Position numbers and translations under genes: made by a program
Part shown: positions 53,425 through 63,960 of the stretch, one piece after another
Layout of the letters: each line of letters opens with the position of its first letter
How positions within the stretch are numbered: position 1 is the first letter of the stretch
DNA from: Castor canadensis
Taxonomy: Eukaryota; Chordata; Mammalia; Rodentia; Castoridae
Direction of reading: 5' to 3'
DNA length: 64,000 nucleotides
Assembly: GCF_047511655.1 (NCBI RefSeq)
Contig: NC_133400.1
Coordinates: forward strand, 37,650,001-37,714,000
Notes under the pieces: model-generated
What the model saw: only the letters and a program-made list of their open reading frames with translations
Told to the model about the DNA's origin: nothing
Databases searched by the model: none

Positions 53425-53770
53425 TGTCCTGAGAAGGTCCCCACTGGAAGGTTACAAAAGACTTGAATAACCCCACCTTGAGGCTACCTCAAAATTCCTC
53501 TCCCTGAACCATTGCAGGACTTGCAAAATGACATGTTTCACCCATCCAGACACCTGTTCTCCCTTCCTTGGACCAGCTACCCAGTGAGCTTTTTTCCCTC
53601 CTCCCTCCCTTCTTAAGGACCACGCTTTACCACAACCGTGTGCCTCTAGCTTTCGGATTTGTCTGGGTGTATTTGGTGCCCCTCTCTGGCTTTTAATAAA
53701 GGCCTGTCCAGTCTGTTGAGGTCTGTTTTTTTTTCTCATCTATCCTTTCTTAAATAGTTTGAACCTAACA
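53425..53770 (+). mobile_element. Older class I-like LTR, plus strand
   Basis: TGTCCTGAGAAGG ... GAACCTAACA, with a polyadenylation signal TTTAATAAAGG at about 53693 and a T-rich U5. It is followed at once by TTTGGGGCGAAAACCGGGAG, which has the form of a primer-binding site, and by a CT-rich leader. No target duplication was identified because the 3' side is not bounded. It lies in intron 1, sense to the gene, only about 0.4 kb after exon 1. Confidence 0.6.
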
Positions 53771-53947
53771 TTTGGGGCGAAAACCGGGAGGAGGACCACC
53801 AACTTCAGGTCTGGGGCCTTCTTCTCTCCTTTTTTTTCACCCTTTGTCTGTCTGTCTGTCTCTCTCAAATTGTGGCTCTTGTTTAGGGTATTTTTTGGGG
53901 AATTTCATGTTGCATTTTTGTCTAGACACCTGGTCACTGTTACATAG
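53771..53947 (+). mobile_element. Leader of the older ERV, interrupted by the provirus
   Basis: A primer-site-like start is followed by GGAGGACCACC and a (TCTG)n-rich tract near 53845, like retroviral leaders. The minus-strand provirus begins at 53948 after its ATAG duplication. Sequence beyond 58631 may continue this leader or its gag, but I see no clear conserved motif there. Confidence 0.4.
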
Positions 53948-54357
53948 TGTTGGAATTAAAGACTCTACAGACACATGAGAGACAAAATCTTGACAAACAA
54001 TTTCTTTTCATCAAAAGGGTGCAAGCACATATTCACTCCAGTTGAGTGGACATGTGAGCACAAAATGGTTGACAGTGTCTTCTCCTTATATCCCTGAGGC
54101 AGTTGTACCTGCCCATCACCTGGGATTTGTCCAGGTCAGAGGTTCACAATCTTTCTTGATTGCCTAAAAGGCTTGGGGGATGGGTTAGGGCATGTAACTT
54201 GGCCAGCAATTTTTGCAAGGCAATGGGACTGTACAAGAATCCGGAAAAAACAGGAACCCTTTAAACAATGCAAGTCACCTAAGATGGCAACCTGAGGAAT
54301 TTTAAGTAATCTAAGAGGGTGACATATACTTTGAAAGAAAAGATCATTTTTCTTACA
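53948..54357 (-). repeat. 3' LTR of the provirus
   Basis: 410 bp, same ends as the 5' copy. The CCAAT box is changed here (TTGATTGCC on the plus strand). It lacks about 14 bp near its minus-strand 3' end and has an altered stretch around 54220-54270. Confidence 0.93.
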
Positions 54358-54376
54358 ATTTTCATCCTCTTTTAAT
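54358..54376 (-). other. Polypurine tract of the provirus
   Basis: The minus strand reads AAAAGAGGATGAAAAT directly before the 3' LTR: a purine-rich run in the position of the plus-strand primer. Confidence 0.65.
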
Positions 54377-54467
54377 TTAAATTCTTCTCTTCAAATTCAT
54401 TTAGGAGCCATTGCCACTTATGTTTCTGTGTTTCTAATAGGAATAAATTATTTGGGTAGGGCAGGGG

Positions 54468-55350
54468 TCATTGCTTGGTGAGAGCTGTCTCAGTTAACCA
54501 CTGTATTAGTCCTTGGACACAAGGAATTATGTAACATACTACTAAAATTAAACCTCTGACCACTACAACCCAAGAGGTTAAGATTGAGATCATCCAGCCT
54601 TTCCATCTCCCAAACCATTTCTCCATTAAGTTAGTGACAGGATCATTTATACCTAAATTTTCAGCAAGCTTGTTGGATAGGGTAGTTAATCCCTGTAGAG
54701 CCTTAGTTATAGTTCCATCTGGGGCTATATTATTTGGTATAGATGTGCGACACAAAACTCCAATCATTATGCAAGCTCCTCCCTTTTCGGCCAACATCAT
54801 GTTTAGTGCTAGCCTGTTCTCAAAAGCCATCTGACTAGCTGGTCCTAATTGCTCTGCTATTCCTTTGATAGCATCCCTGGTATAGTTAACAAACCTTTAT
54901 TGGTTATAATAAATATAATTAATCTAACTGACATTTTTATATGTGGTGGACCACCAAGAGAGTGCTGTTCAAATCCTGTTGCAATTTGATTTCTTGCTTT
55001 AAATTCATTTGGCACCCTCTAGGAACCCCAGTGGCATCAATGTAAACATGGGGATCCAAGGAGCCCCTGTGACTGGATGCAACGTCTGTGTCTCTCCTTT
55101 TCCTAGGTGTTGTGGCATGGCTGGGGATCTAAATGCTAGGGTGAAAGGGATTGACAACTGCACCAAAGCACAGGTGCCTGCCCAGTTACTTGGGAGAGTC
55201 TCAAGTAAAGGTCCTCTGCAGTACCACCAGACAATCGGCTCTGTCCACCGAGAGTGTGGACTGGTTTGTGAGACTGTTGAAGGACCGGCTTTCACTGTAT
55301 CCCATCAGGTTTTCCACATTTGTCAATCGTGCCCCCCTGCCTGGTAAGAC
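54468..55350 (-). pseudogene. ERV env: transmembrane region remnant
   Basis: Two in-phase minus-strand frames (55295-55005 and 54830-54468) are separated by stops. The first has WAGTCALVQLSIPFTLAF, a surface/transmembrane junction-like segment leading toward the fusion peptide. The second has the heptad-like region with LAEKGGACIMIGVLCR, then a membrane span near 54590-54520 and a short tail. The conserved CX6CC pattern reads CX6CR. Most of the surface subunit is missing. Confidence 0.85.
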
Positions 55351-56021
55351 ATGAGGTATAATTGACATCTGGGGCAGGTGGTTTAACCGTCCTTGGGGGT
55401 TGACCTGCAGGACCTAAGACAAACAGTTTGTCTTAGGTCTTTGACTTCTACTATGGTTACCTAAGTTCGGTTGTTGTATAAATGTAGAGGTAATGTTGGA
55501 GAAGAGGTAGAACTGGGTGTTCCCTGAAAGGGTTTGGGAGTTAGATGGAACTCAGAGGTACTTAAAGGGTCTATTCTGAGACATCCACCCCCAACCATGT
55601 TTACGAAATATGGATGGTTCTTTTGTCATACTACAAGAGCTTTCTATGACCAATCTAAGTGGGTCACACTGTTTATCTTTGCAAGAAGGAGAGGGGTGTG
55701 TCTGAAACAGCTGTAATTTCGACTGTATTCTGTTAAAAAGACTGTTGATTGTTCTGGATGGTGGAAATTGGAGTCTTACCAGTGCCTCAGGGTCTGGTCC
55801 AGCCCTTAGGATTGTCACAAAAGGGAGAAGTGTATCCTTGGAGCTAGAGTTGGGATGTAAGTTCTCCACAAGGAAGGATCTGGCATGCATCAAATTCAAC
55901 AGTTAAGGGAAAAGTAATCTGAGTTACATTAATAATAAACATACCTTTTCCCAAATGAAAGAGGAAGAATAATTTCACTATAGTCTTTTTAAGGTTACTC
56001 TGGTTGTGAGAGCATGGTCCA

Positions 56022-57153
56022 TTATTCCTTCTGGTCAGGTGGGGGCACCTTCTTTACATGTGTGTGATGAGTCTGCCTCCTCTCTGTGGTCCAGACGGCT
56101 GTTTCCATGGTCAGCATGACCAGGAAGGGTCCTTCCCAAGATGACTGAAGCTCCCCTGATGGAGATAGGTAAGGAGTTCTCTCATTAGGGGCTTTGAGAT
56201 CATTTCCCTCAATTACCTGAGAGGATCCATCCTCAAAGAAATGGAACCCAGTCTGGAAAGGAGTTTCCCTGAGGTCTGGCCTTACTTTCATTTGGTGTTC
56301 AATATATTTAAACATTATGTACAGGGGCTCCTCTCTCCTGCTTCGCTGCCAAGAAAGTGGCTGGATTTAGGTCCTCAAGTTAAAGTCAGGTCATCCTTTT
56401 CTAGCAAGATAGCCTCATACTTTAGGATCCTGGAATCTGTCAGCCATCTACCCACCTTTTGGTTTAAGATCATTCTAGCTTGATGAGGAGTGCTAATAAC
56501 TAGACTTCCCCCAAAGGTGATTTTTCTACTTTCTTTGGTTAGAAGGGCTGTAGCTGCTATTGCTGAATGCACTCAGGCCAACCTCAGGTGACAGGATCTA
56601 GGAATTTAGATTAGAAGGCCACAGGTTGATGTTGACCCCCATGGTTTTGGGTTAGTACCCCAAGGGCAACTCCCTTGTTTATATTTATGAAGAGGTGAAA
56701 AGGCTGTTCAAGAGAGGGCAAGGCTAGCATCAGGGCTGAGATAAAGGCTTGTTTTAGCTCATCTACTTGTTTCATCTCCTTGGGGGTCCAAAGAAGGGGG
56801 TCTGGTCCCTCTTGGGTCAATTTGAGATATAAAGATTTAGCTTTAAGAGCATATGTGTCTATCCACAAACAGCAGTATCCCACTAAGCCAAGGAACTTTC
56901 TTAATTCTTGTTTTGTTCCTGGGAGCGGGAGACTAGTGATTCCTTCCATTCTTTCTGGACCAATCCTTCATTGGCCCTTACTGATTAAATGTCCCAGATA
57001 TTTTACTTCAGTCTCAGCAAATTGTAACTTATTCTTTGAAATATGAAGTCCCCAGCATTCCAGAAAATTTATAAAACTAATGGTTGTGTTTATCACCTCC
57101 CCCTGGTTATCCCCTGGCAGAAGTAAATTGTCCACATATTGGAGGAGGTACAT
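56022..57153 (-). pseudogene. ERV pol: RT, RNase H and integrase remnants
   Basis: The minus strand encodes the RT palm (YVDNLLLPGDN near 57135) and then KYLGHLISKGQ, an in-frame TGA near 56969, the RT thumb and connection (GTKQELRKFLGLVGYC; PFHLFI), a stop near 56612, and then after a frameshift GRWLTDSRILKYEAILLEK. After a further frameshift there is an RNase H start (FFEDGSSQVIEG) joined almost directly to the integrase C-terminal end (WEGPFLVMLT). The catalytic YxDD box reads YVDN. The enzyme domains between RNase H and the integrase tail are largely deleted. Confidence 0.88.
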
Positions 57154-57159
57154 GTGGGG

Positions 57160-57656
57160 TGCTAACTAGAAGGGGGAGGTGGGGAAGTGGGAACCTGGTG
57201 GGGTGGTGTTGGGGGCTGGCTCTGGTGCCTGCGCTGGAGATGCAGTGGGATTATAAGGGGGGAAGGGAGGAGAGTAAATCCCAGTTAGAAGTTTAGAGTT
57301 TTTTTGTTTTTTTTTCTTTTTCTTTTTTCTCTAATGGAAACAGGACTCTGGGACTCTGTCTCCAACAGAGGGCATATTCCATCTCCTCTTGAGTGACTTG
57401 GCTCTTGTTGTTTACATGTTGAATTAATAGTTGCAGACCCAGTCCTCATCAGACCCATATTTTTGGCCAAAAATCCAAAGGCTTTAAGATTAGTTCTTGG
57501 GTCCAGATAAAACAATAGTATTTGACCATTCTTTTCCCCTTTAATAAGGGGGCTATCATCCCAATATCTTAACATCTTTCCTAAGGGGCTCTCAGAGGGT
57601 ATTTTATCCTTTACCTTTATTTTTTGGCCTCCCTCTTTGCTGCCTTTATTTCCCAT
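57160..57656 (-). pseudogene. ERV gag: matrix and proline-rich remnant
   Basis: A 123-codon minus-strand frame from 57656 starts MGNKGSKEG (a plausible myristoylation start) and has SPLGKMLRYWDDSP, a matrix-like segment. It breaks off near 57285. Another frame at about 57175-57280 is proline-rich with a PPYNP late-domain-like motif and hits a stop at about 57172, right beside the RT remnant. Capsid, nucleocapsid and protease are absent. The frame after the matrix is shifted. Confidence 0.75.
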
Positions 57657-58192
57657 TTCCCCTGTCTATCAGGAGCTCAACCCCCCTTTTGCCTTGGAGG
57701 TTCCTTGCACTCTGATTTTCTTTCACTTTGTTCCTCTCCAGCCACATCCCTCGTGGGAGCTAGAGGCACCTCTTGGTAGCTGGCAGGTCAGTATAAGTTC
57801 CTGACCTGGGTTAGATTCAAGAATCTAATTCCACCTTAAACAGAATGACATTGCCTCAGAACTGCAGATCAGGACTCCACTTTCCCTTTGTGTTACCTGA
57901 CATGTCTTATTTGCACATCACACAGCCTCCAATATCCTGACCACCAAGACATTATGTGGTTGCCCCTGTGACATTTTTGTCTTGGTTTGTGCACAAAATT
58001 TATGTGGTTGCTGCAGTCCCTGTCTTTAGAGCTCTTTTACCCACATTATCAATAAATTCTGGAGTCCGAGTTCATTCACAGATCTGGAAAGTTGTCACCA
58101 TCAGCCGAACCTCAGGGCTGCCACAACCAGGCAGCAAGACATGTCTCCCTGGGGAAGGGCTGGGGTCCCTCCCGTCCCAGATGGAATGTAAA

Positions 58193-58211
58193 ATCCTGGA
58201 CTGAGCCCTCA
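58193..58211 (-). other. Retroviral primer-binding site, tRNA-Pro type
   Basis: Immediately inside the 5' LTR the minus strand reads TGAGGGCTCAGTCCAGGAT. The canonical proline site is TGGGGGCTCGTCCGGGAT; there are two substitutions and one inserted A. Confidence 0.75.
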
Positions 58212-58214
58212 ATT

Positions 58215-58627
58215 TGTTGGAATTAAAAATCTTCTGGTGCCGAAAACAGACACATGAGAGACAGAGGAAATCTTGACAAGGCAATTTCTTTTGATCAAAA
58301 GGGTGCAAGCACATATTCACTCCAGCTGAGCAGACACATGAACACAAAATGGCTGACAGTGGCTTCTCCTTATATCCTTGATGCAGGTGTACCTGCCCCT
58401 TACCTAGGATTTGTCCAGGTCAGAGGTTTACAATCTTTCTTGATTGGCTAAAAGTCTTGGGGGATGAGTTAGGGCACATATTTTGGTGGGCAATTTTCAT
58501 GGAAATGGGGCTGTACAAGAATCCGGAAGAAGAAACAACACAAATCACCTAAGATGGCAACCTGAGGAATTTTAAGTAATCTAAGAGGGTGACATATACT
58601 TTGATAGAAAAGATCATTTTTCTTACA
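58215..58627 (-). repeat. 5' LTR of the provirus
   Basis: 413 bp, TGTAAG...CCAACA on the minus strand. On that strand it has a CCAAT box (AGCCAATCAAG, near 58445) and a TATA-like GGATATAAGG near 58375. Next to its inner end is the primer site. Differences from the 3' copy are frequent by eye, including a short indel near position 15 of the plus strand, so the insertion is not recent. Confidence 0.93.
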
Positions 58628-58631
58628 ATAG

Positions 58632-59118
58632 CAACCCCTAATCATTAGAAACAATGGACTCTGGGTGGGTCTGTTATCTAAAACATCGCCAAGATGGATC
58701 TCAAAATTACTCAAAAACATGGAGATGTGATCTAGTCTTACCCCAAACACAGGAACTATAGTTGAGAATTTCAGGACTTCCATTTGTCAGACATGCCCTT
58801 CAGTTTTCTATCTGTCTACCTATTCAAAGAGTTTGTAGCAGCTTAGCATCTCAAAGAAGCCTCTGTATCTCTCCCAGTTCTTGTAACTTAACTTTGAAAA
58901 GGAGAAGGTGATGGGAGGTGAGCTTGCTGTTCTGATTCTTCATTTTTACTTCCTGGTTCTGCTTTACTATCTGAGCCTGGCCTTTTTGATATTTATTATT
59001 TTTAACTTCTCTTTTGCCTCATCTTTGTATCCTGGCTCAGAAGGAAAGGGCTTGTAAATGCTGCCAGTCCTAGGAGCCACACATTCTTTCTTCAACCAGA
59101 TTATAGGCATGACCCAGC
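58632..59118. other. Possible right-hand remainder of the older ERV; otherwise unassigned
   Basis: Follows the provirus duplication. A weak ATG context at 58651 and a downstream reading like retroviral gag are suggestive only; stops interrupt every frame. Confidence 0.2.
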
Positions 59119-59165
59119 AGGACTGGGGTTTGAACAAAGGCCCTTGAGCCTCACCTCCAGTCCTC
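59119..59165 (-). mobile_element. SINE fragment, antisense
   Basis: AGGACTGGGGTTTGAAC to CACCTCCAGTCC; central part deleted. Confidence 0.6.
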
Positions 59166-59556
59166 CATTACATGTTTTAGAATTAGGTAGAAATGGACTC
59201 TGGCTTTATTTTGAATTCCTCCAACCCAAAATCTGGGAGATGGTTTCATATATGGACATTCTTTACAAGCACAAGAAAACTAAAATAAGACTGGGAAAGT
59301 GCACGGTTGACCCATAGTGTGAGCCTAAGCCTGGACACCACTGTAGTGTGCTCATGGTCCCTCCATTGTCTCCAGGAAGAGTTCTCTTTCTAAGAGTGAT
59401 GTGCCATTATTATTCATTTGACCTTCATTTTAATAATAATAATAGTAATAAAACAGTAAGGAAGCAATTACTGGACTAGAGAGCCCAGGACTGCCTAGTC
59501 CTGGCAGGTCTGTTCATTTAACCTCCTGTTTTGTTTGGATACTCACATTGGCTTTT

Positions 59557-59619
59557 TTTTTTTGGTTTTTAAGGGATTTTTTTTTTATTCATTTATTTAC
59601 ATGTGCATACATTGTTTGG
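59557..59619 (-). mobile_element. Very short L1 3' tail insertion, minus strand
   Basis: The minus strand reads CAAACAATGTATGCACATG, then TAAATAAATGAATAAAAAA: the same tail as at 27511. ACTCACATTGGCTTTT flanks it (59541-59556 and 59620-59635). Confidence 0.85.
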
Positions 59620-59826
59620 ACTCACATTGGCTTTTATGATGAGAAATACAGTGGCTTTCAGGGGAAACTCTTGACACTAACACCTCTACTGCCAGTGTCC
59701 ATGTGCCAATGGTACTCAGAAAACAAGTATAGGAAGAAAGGGAGGGAAGGAGAGAGAAAGGCAGTGCTGGTGTGCAGGTGGGGATCCAGGCCCAGGCTCA
59801 ACTCACAAAAGTCACTGATCAAATAC

Positions 59827-60030
59827 TGTTTTTTTTTTTTTTTTTCCAGTACTGGGGTTTGAACTCAGTTTCTTCACCTTGAGCCAGTTGACCAGTCCTT
59901 TGTTGTGATGGGTTTTTTTCAAGATAGGGTCTTGATAACTATTTGTCCAGGCTGGCTTCGAAACTTGATCCTCCTGATCTCTGCCTCCTGAGGAGCTAGG
60001 ATTACAGGTGTGAGCCACTGGTGCCTGGCT
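59827..60030 (-). mobile_element. Composite SINE, antisense
   Basis: 19-base T tract, AGTACTGGGGTTTGAACTC, then TGTCCAGGCTGGCTTCG and GATTACAGGTGTGAGCCACT. Confidence 0.9.
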
Positions 60031-60354
60031 CTTTTTTTGTTTCTTAACTTGTAGCTTATTTAGGAGCATATTATTTAATTTCCAAATATTTGGAGTTTTC
60101 AAGATAACTTACTGATTTTCAGTTTAATTCTATCATGATCAGAGCACATCTCTCTAACATTTCCGTCTTTTGAAATTAATGAGACCTGTTTTATGGTCCA
60201 TTGTCTATGAGTACTTAAAAAGAATATATTCTGCTCTTAGATGTAGTGTTATATGAATTTTAGTAAGATGGTTGATACTGTCATTCAGACAGCCTTACTA
60301 ATTTTTTTGCCTAATTTTATAAATTACTGAGAGTCGTGTTGAAAATATGCTATG
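60031..60354 (-). mobile_element. L1 antisense fragment
   Basis: AATTTCCAAATATTTGGAGT and TATGGTCCATTGTCTATGAG are antisense ORF2-type blocks. Interrupted to the right by a SINE and the solo LTR. Confidence 0.7.
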
Positions 60355-60440
60355 ATTTTTTTTTTCTTTTGCATTTTGCTGGGCATTGAAGCCAGGCCTC
60401 TGCAAGTGTGAGGCAGGCACTCTTCCACTGAGTTAGCTAT
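60355..60440 (-). mobile_element. ID-like SINE, antisense, diverged
   Basis: TGCTGGGCATTGAAGCCAGG to CACTGAGTTAGCTA. Confidence 0.65.
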
Positions 60441-60476
60441 AACGACTGTGGATTTAACTATTTTCTCCAGTAGCTT

Positions 60477-60661
60477 TGTTGGAATTAAAGACCCTCTGGT
60501 ACTGAAAACAGGCACATGAAAGACAGAAAATCTTGACAAGGCAATTTCTTTTGATCATAAGGGTGCAAGCTTATACTTAACTCCAGCTGAGCAGACAGGC
60601 AAGCACAAAATGGCTGACAGTGGCTCCTCCTTATATCCCTGACACAGTTGTTTTTCTTACA
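60477..60661 (-). mobile_element. Solo LTR of the same ERV family, internally deleted
   Basis: The ends match the provirus LTRs (plus strand TGTTGGAATTAAAG ... TTTTTCTTACA) and the element is flanked by GCTT on both sides (60473-60476, 60662-60665). It is only 185 bp: the first about 170 bp (to the TATA region) is retained, and about 230 bp of U3 are gone. Confidence 0.9.
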
Positions 60662-61200
60662 GCTTTCACAATTTTTTTGTGTGTGTAGAATTTTACATCC
60701 AGAATGATTTTGCATATATTCTGAAGCTCTGCCATTGGCCATATATGCCTTTCTTGTCTCCAGTAAATAATATTTATCTTGAAATCTTTTGTCAGATTTT
60801 ATTAAAGTTTAGCTTTGCAGCACTGTTTGCTTAGTGTATCTTTTTTTTACTTTGCTTTCAACCTGCTAGTGTGTGTATATTTAAAATGTGCCCTTGTAAA
60901 AAGCTTAGTGTTGGCTTTTGCTTTATTGTTATTTATTTATTTTTGACAGAGTCTTGCTATGTAGCTCAAGTTGAACTTGAACTCCCAAAAATCCTTCTCC
61001 TGCAGCCTCCTAAGTGCTTGAATTATAGGCAGGTACTACAATGCATACATAGCTGATTTGTGCTTTTTAATCCATTTTCATTATCTCTTTTTATTGCAGA
61101 ATTAATACACTTACATTTAGTGTAATTATATATATGTTTGATTTGTTTTTGCCATTTATCTGTTTATTTTTTTGTCCTCAATAGTTTTTTTTCCTGCTCT
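60662..61200 (-). mobile_element. L1 antisense continuation with 7SL-like insertion
   Basis: TTTTACATCCAGAATG and TTAATCCATTTTCATT blocks continue the 60.0-60.3 kb copy; 60948-61058 is a SINE. Confidence 0.6.
60948..61058 (-). mobile_element. 7SL/B1-like SINE, antisense
   Basis: ACAGAGTCTTGCTATGTAGC and CAGCCTCCTAAGTGC. Confidence 0.8.
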
Positions 61201-63129
61201 TTTTCTTTATTTTTTGGTCTTAATCAAAGCAGTTGGGCTCCTAGAAAGCAGTTACATGCATAAAAAATGTCAGCTTGGTCATTGCACATGTTATACATTT
61301 TTGCCATCTAAATTTGTTAACACAGTAGTGCTTTATCTTTTTTGTGCTCAAAACTGTTAACATTTAACACACTTACATATGACATGAATCTTAAATATTA
61401 ACCATTCACTCTTAGCAGTTAGTGGTATTTAGGTAGTTGGTTGTTGTTGTTTACTTAATATGATCGCAGCAACAACAAAAAACTCTTCTCTGAGAAGAGA
61501 GCTATGGATTTCATTAATGTTACAATGGGTATAAGTTTTAAAACCTTAAAACATCACAAATAAACTTGGGAAACCTACCTAATTAACACTATGCTTAGTG
61601 GAAGTATGTTTAGATTTGAATTCATCTGTGAAACATTCAAATCAAAGCTAAAAGCATAAATGTAAACTACTAGTAATGAACCTGAGAAGGTAAACTGTGA
61701 ATCTTCATTTTCTAGCATTGATCTAACTCTATATTGCATCAATGTATTGTATTTAGGTTGTAGTGAAAGTGGTAAACAACATAATTTAAATGTAGAATTT
61801 TAAATTATGAGGTTTACATCAAAACCAACATTTCACAAAGGCACTTTTAAGGCATAATAAAGGTTAATATTCTAGGCAGCAAATGGCTTCCCAGCACCAA
61901 TAAAGCAAGTTGATATTTCAGAGATGAGGATTTCACTGCTACATGGAAATTACAGTTAAATTTGCAGGTGTTTTATATATACATAAATATAAACCTCACA
62001 AGTTTGGCATATTCATTAAATTATCTTTAATATTTCTTCTACAAAACAGGTGATGTTTGTATCCATGATAAAATTTTTACATAAGATCTACTGCCTCTGG
62101 TCCCATGAGAGAATTACTATCTATTGTATTGTAACAAAATAAATTACCACTCTAAAAACTTGTTTTACCCCACTAACAGTTAAGTTCAAGCTAGATAAAA
62201 CACTCCAGAAGTTTTTATTTCAGGCTGTTTTAATAAAGTTACCATTGCTTCTAATACAGAATTTTGTTCTAAAAAGAAGAGAATACACTTTCACAAATGC
62301 CCCTTTTGTGTGTTAAAAAAAACATAGGCATCTTCATAATTATGAGATTGCTGAAGACGTTCAGCATTTTCTGTCTCAGCCAGTGAGTGTAAGGAAATGG
62401 ACAGTGTTAAAGTGTGACAGTTAACTCAGCGTTATGTGCAGCTGGAGTCCATCCAGAATGACTGTGACCAATTCTGACATGTTACAGATAAATGAACTTG
62501 GAAAAATAAACCAAAGACCCACAGTACATTTTATCCTTAACTTTTGGAAACCATGTTTTATGGATACCTTTAAGAAAAAAAATTTTTTTTTGGTATTAAG
62601 CTTAATTTCTCTATTGGCTTTTTACTTTTATCTCTTATTTTTAGTGATTGTTCTAGGAATTACATTTATGCATCTAACTTAGAGAAGTTCATTTAGAGGA
62701 AGTATAGAATAACTTTAGCAAAAATGGAAGAACCTTACAACCATCTGGTTTCCTTTATCTCTCCCAGTTTTTTGTGCTATTACTAGACTGACCAGTGTGT
62801 CCCTTGTTTGTCTGGGAGTCTCCTATTTTTAGCATGGAAGTCCTGTGGGGAACCCTCTCAGCCTGGACAAACAACAAAGGTGGGTCACCTTAATTTGTTA
62901 TCTTTGATTTACTTATAAATGTTATAAACTCAACAATACAGTCATATAATTTTTGCATTCAGAGGCTGGCAAAATGTCCCTTTCAATACCAAGTTTAGTA
63001 GCTCCTAACTTCTTTTTGTAGGATGTACAAACCAAGAATGACTTGAATTTTGAAGAATTGTTTAAAAAAAAAGTCAGAAAAACATCTGACATATATAGTT
63101 TGTGGACTGCAATCCTAAAATATTTACTG
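61201..63129. other. Intron 1, AT-rich, unassigned
   Basis: No family recognised. I looked for the second UPF0547 exon here and saw none. Confidence 0.4.
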
Positions 63130-63192
63130 TGGACTTGCCTAGCATAGCATGAGCATGGCCCTGGGTTTAATCTGTAGCACTGCAAAAGAAAA
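63130..63192 (+). mobile_element. ID-like SINE fragment, sense
   Basis: CTTGCCTAGCATAGCATGAG and CTGGGTTTAATCTGTAGCAC; 5' truncated. Confidence 0.65.
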
Positions 63193-63739
63193 ATTGTACA
63201 TACATATATACACATATATAAGACCCACACGTATTTACACTTATATTTAGCATTTTAAATTTGAGTAATTTGGCATGACTGGAGAGCCTTTTTCCATTTC
63301 TTTTTATTTTAATACATTGGGGAGCAATCCTGTGGGCTCGGTAAATCTAGATTATGTTTTATGGGTAGTGATGATTATATAATCAGAGAAAGATTAACAA
63401 GAGACCAGTGCTACAAGCACCAACTATATGTAATATAAAAAAGGATTTAGTGAGGTTTTCCAAAGCACACAATTATTTATATTCTTTAAATTTATTAAAT
63501 TATGACATAATTTCACTTGAGTACTTATAAATCTATTTGGAAGAAATAATTTCAATAAATAAAATATTTTCATTTGTTCTGGCTAGTTGTGTAAAAGCTT
63601 AGGTTTTATTGTATTACATAATGCCTTCCAGTTTCTTTTGTCACAAACTATTGTAACCTAATTTTCAGGAAAGAAAATTGCTTCTAATATGCTAATTAAA
63701 AAAAAAAAAGAAAATCAAGGACAAGTAGAAGTGTACCTT

Positions 63740-63960
63740 ATGATAAGAGCTCAGTTGTAATCCTAGCTACTTCAGAGGCTGAGATCATGAGGGTTGAGGT
63801 TGGAGGCTAACCCAGGCAAATAGTTTGAGGGGCCCTCTTGCCCCCCCAATCTCCAAAACAACCAGAGTAAAATGGACTGGAGGTGTGATTCGAGTGATAG
63901 AGTGCCTGCTTTGCAAGTGTGAAGCCCTAAGTTCAAACCCTAGTGCCACCAAAACGAAAG
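63740..63960 (+). mobile_element. Composite SINE, sense
   Basis: TGTAATCCTAGCTACTTCAG, then ATGGACTGGAGGTGTGATTC and AGTTCAAACCCTAGTGCCAC. Confidence 0.85.

Larger units (their letters stand above)
53948..58627 (-). mobile_element. Class I endogenous retrovirus, defective provirus
   Basis: Two related LTRs bound an internal region whose minus strand reads, in order, primer-binding site, gag matrix, proline-rich gag, reverse transcriptase, RNase H and integrase remnants, env transmembrane, and a purine tract. The target duplication is ATAG (53944-53947 and 58628-58631). A 4-bp duplication, a proline-tRNA-like primer site and the Env layout fit gammaretrovirus-like (class I) elements. It lies antisense to C16orf87, as is usual for retained intronic proviruses. 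At about 4.7 kb it is well short of a complete 8-9 kb provirus: most of gag after the proline-rich part, protease, the first part of RT, most of integrase and most of surface Env are missing. Frameshifts and stops mean no protein is intact. Confidence 0.93.

Noticed and set aside
54468-54830. Env frame as a domesticated syncytin-like gene
   Set aside because: Only the transmembrane side remains, stops separate it from the upstream part, the subunit motif is broken, and no complete Env can be read.
61201-63129. Second exon of C16orf87
   Set aside because: Scanned for the CKSCPCGY-type segment with splice sites and found none; AT-rich DNA only.
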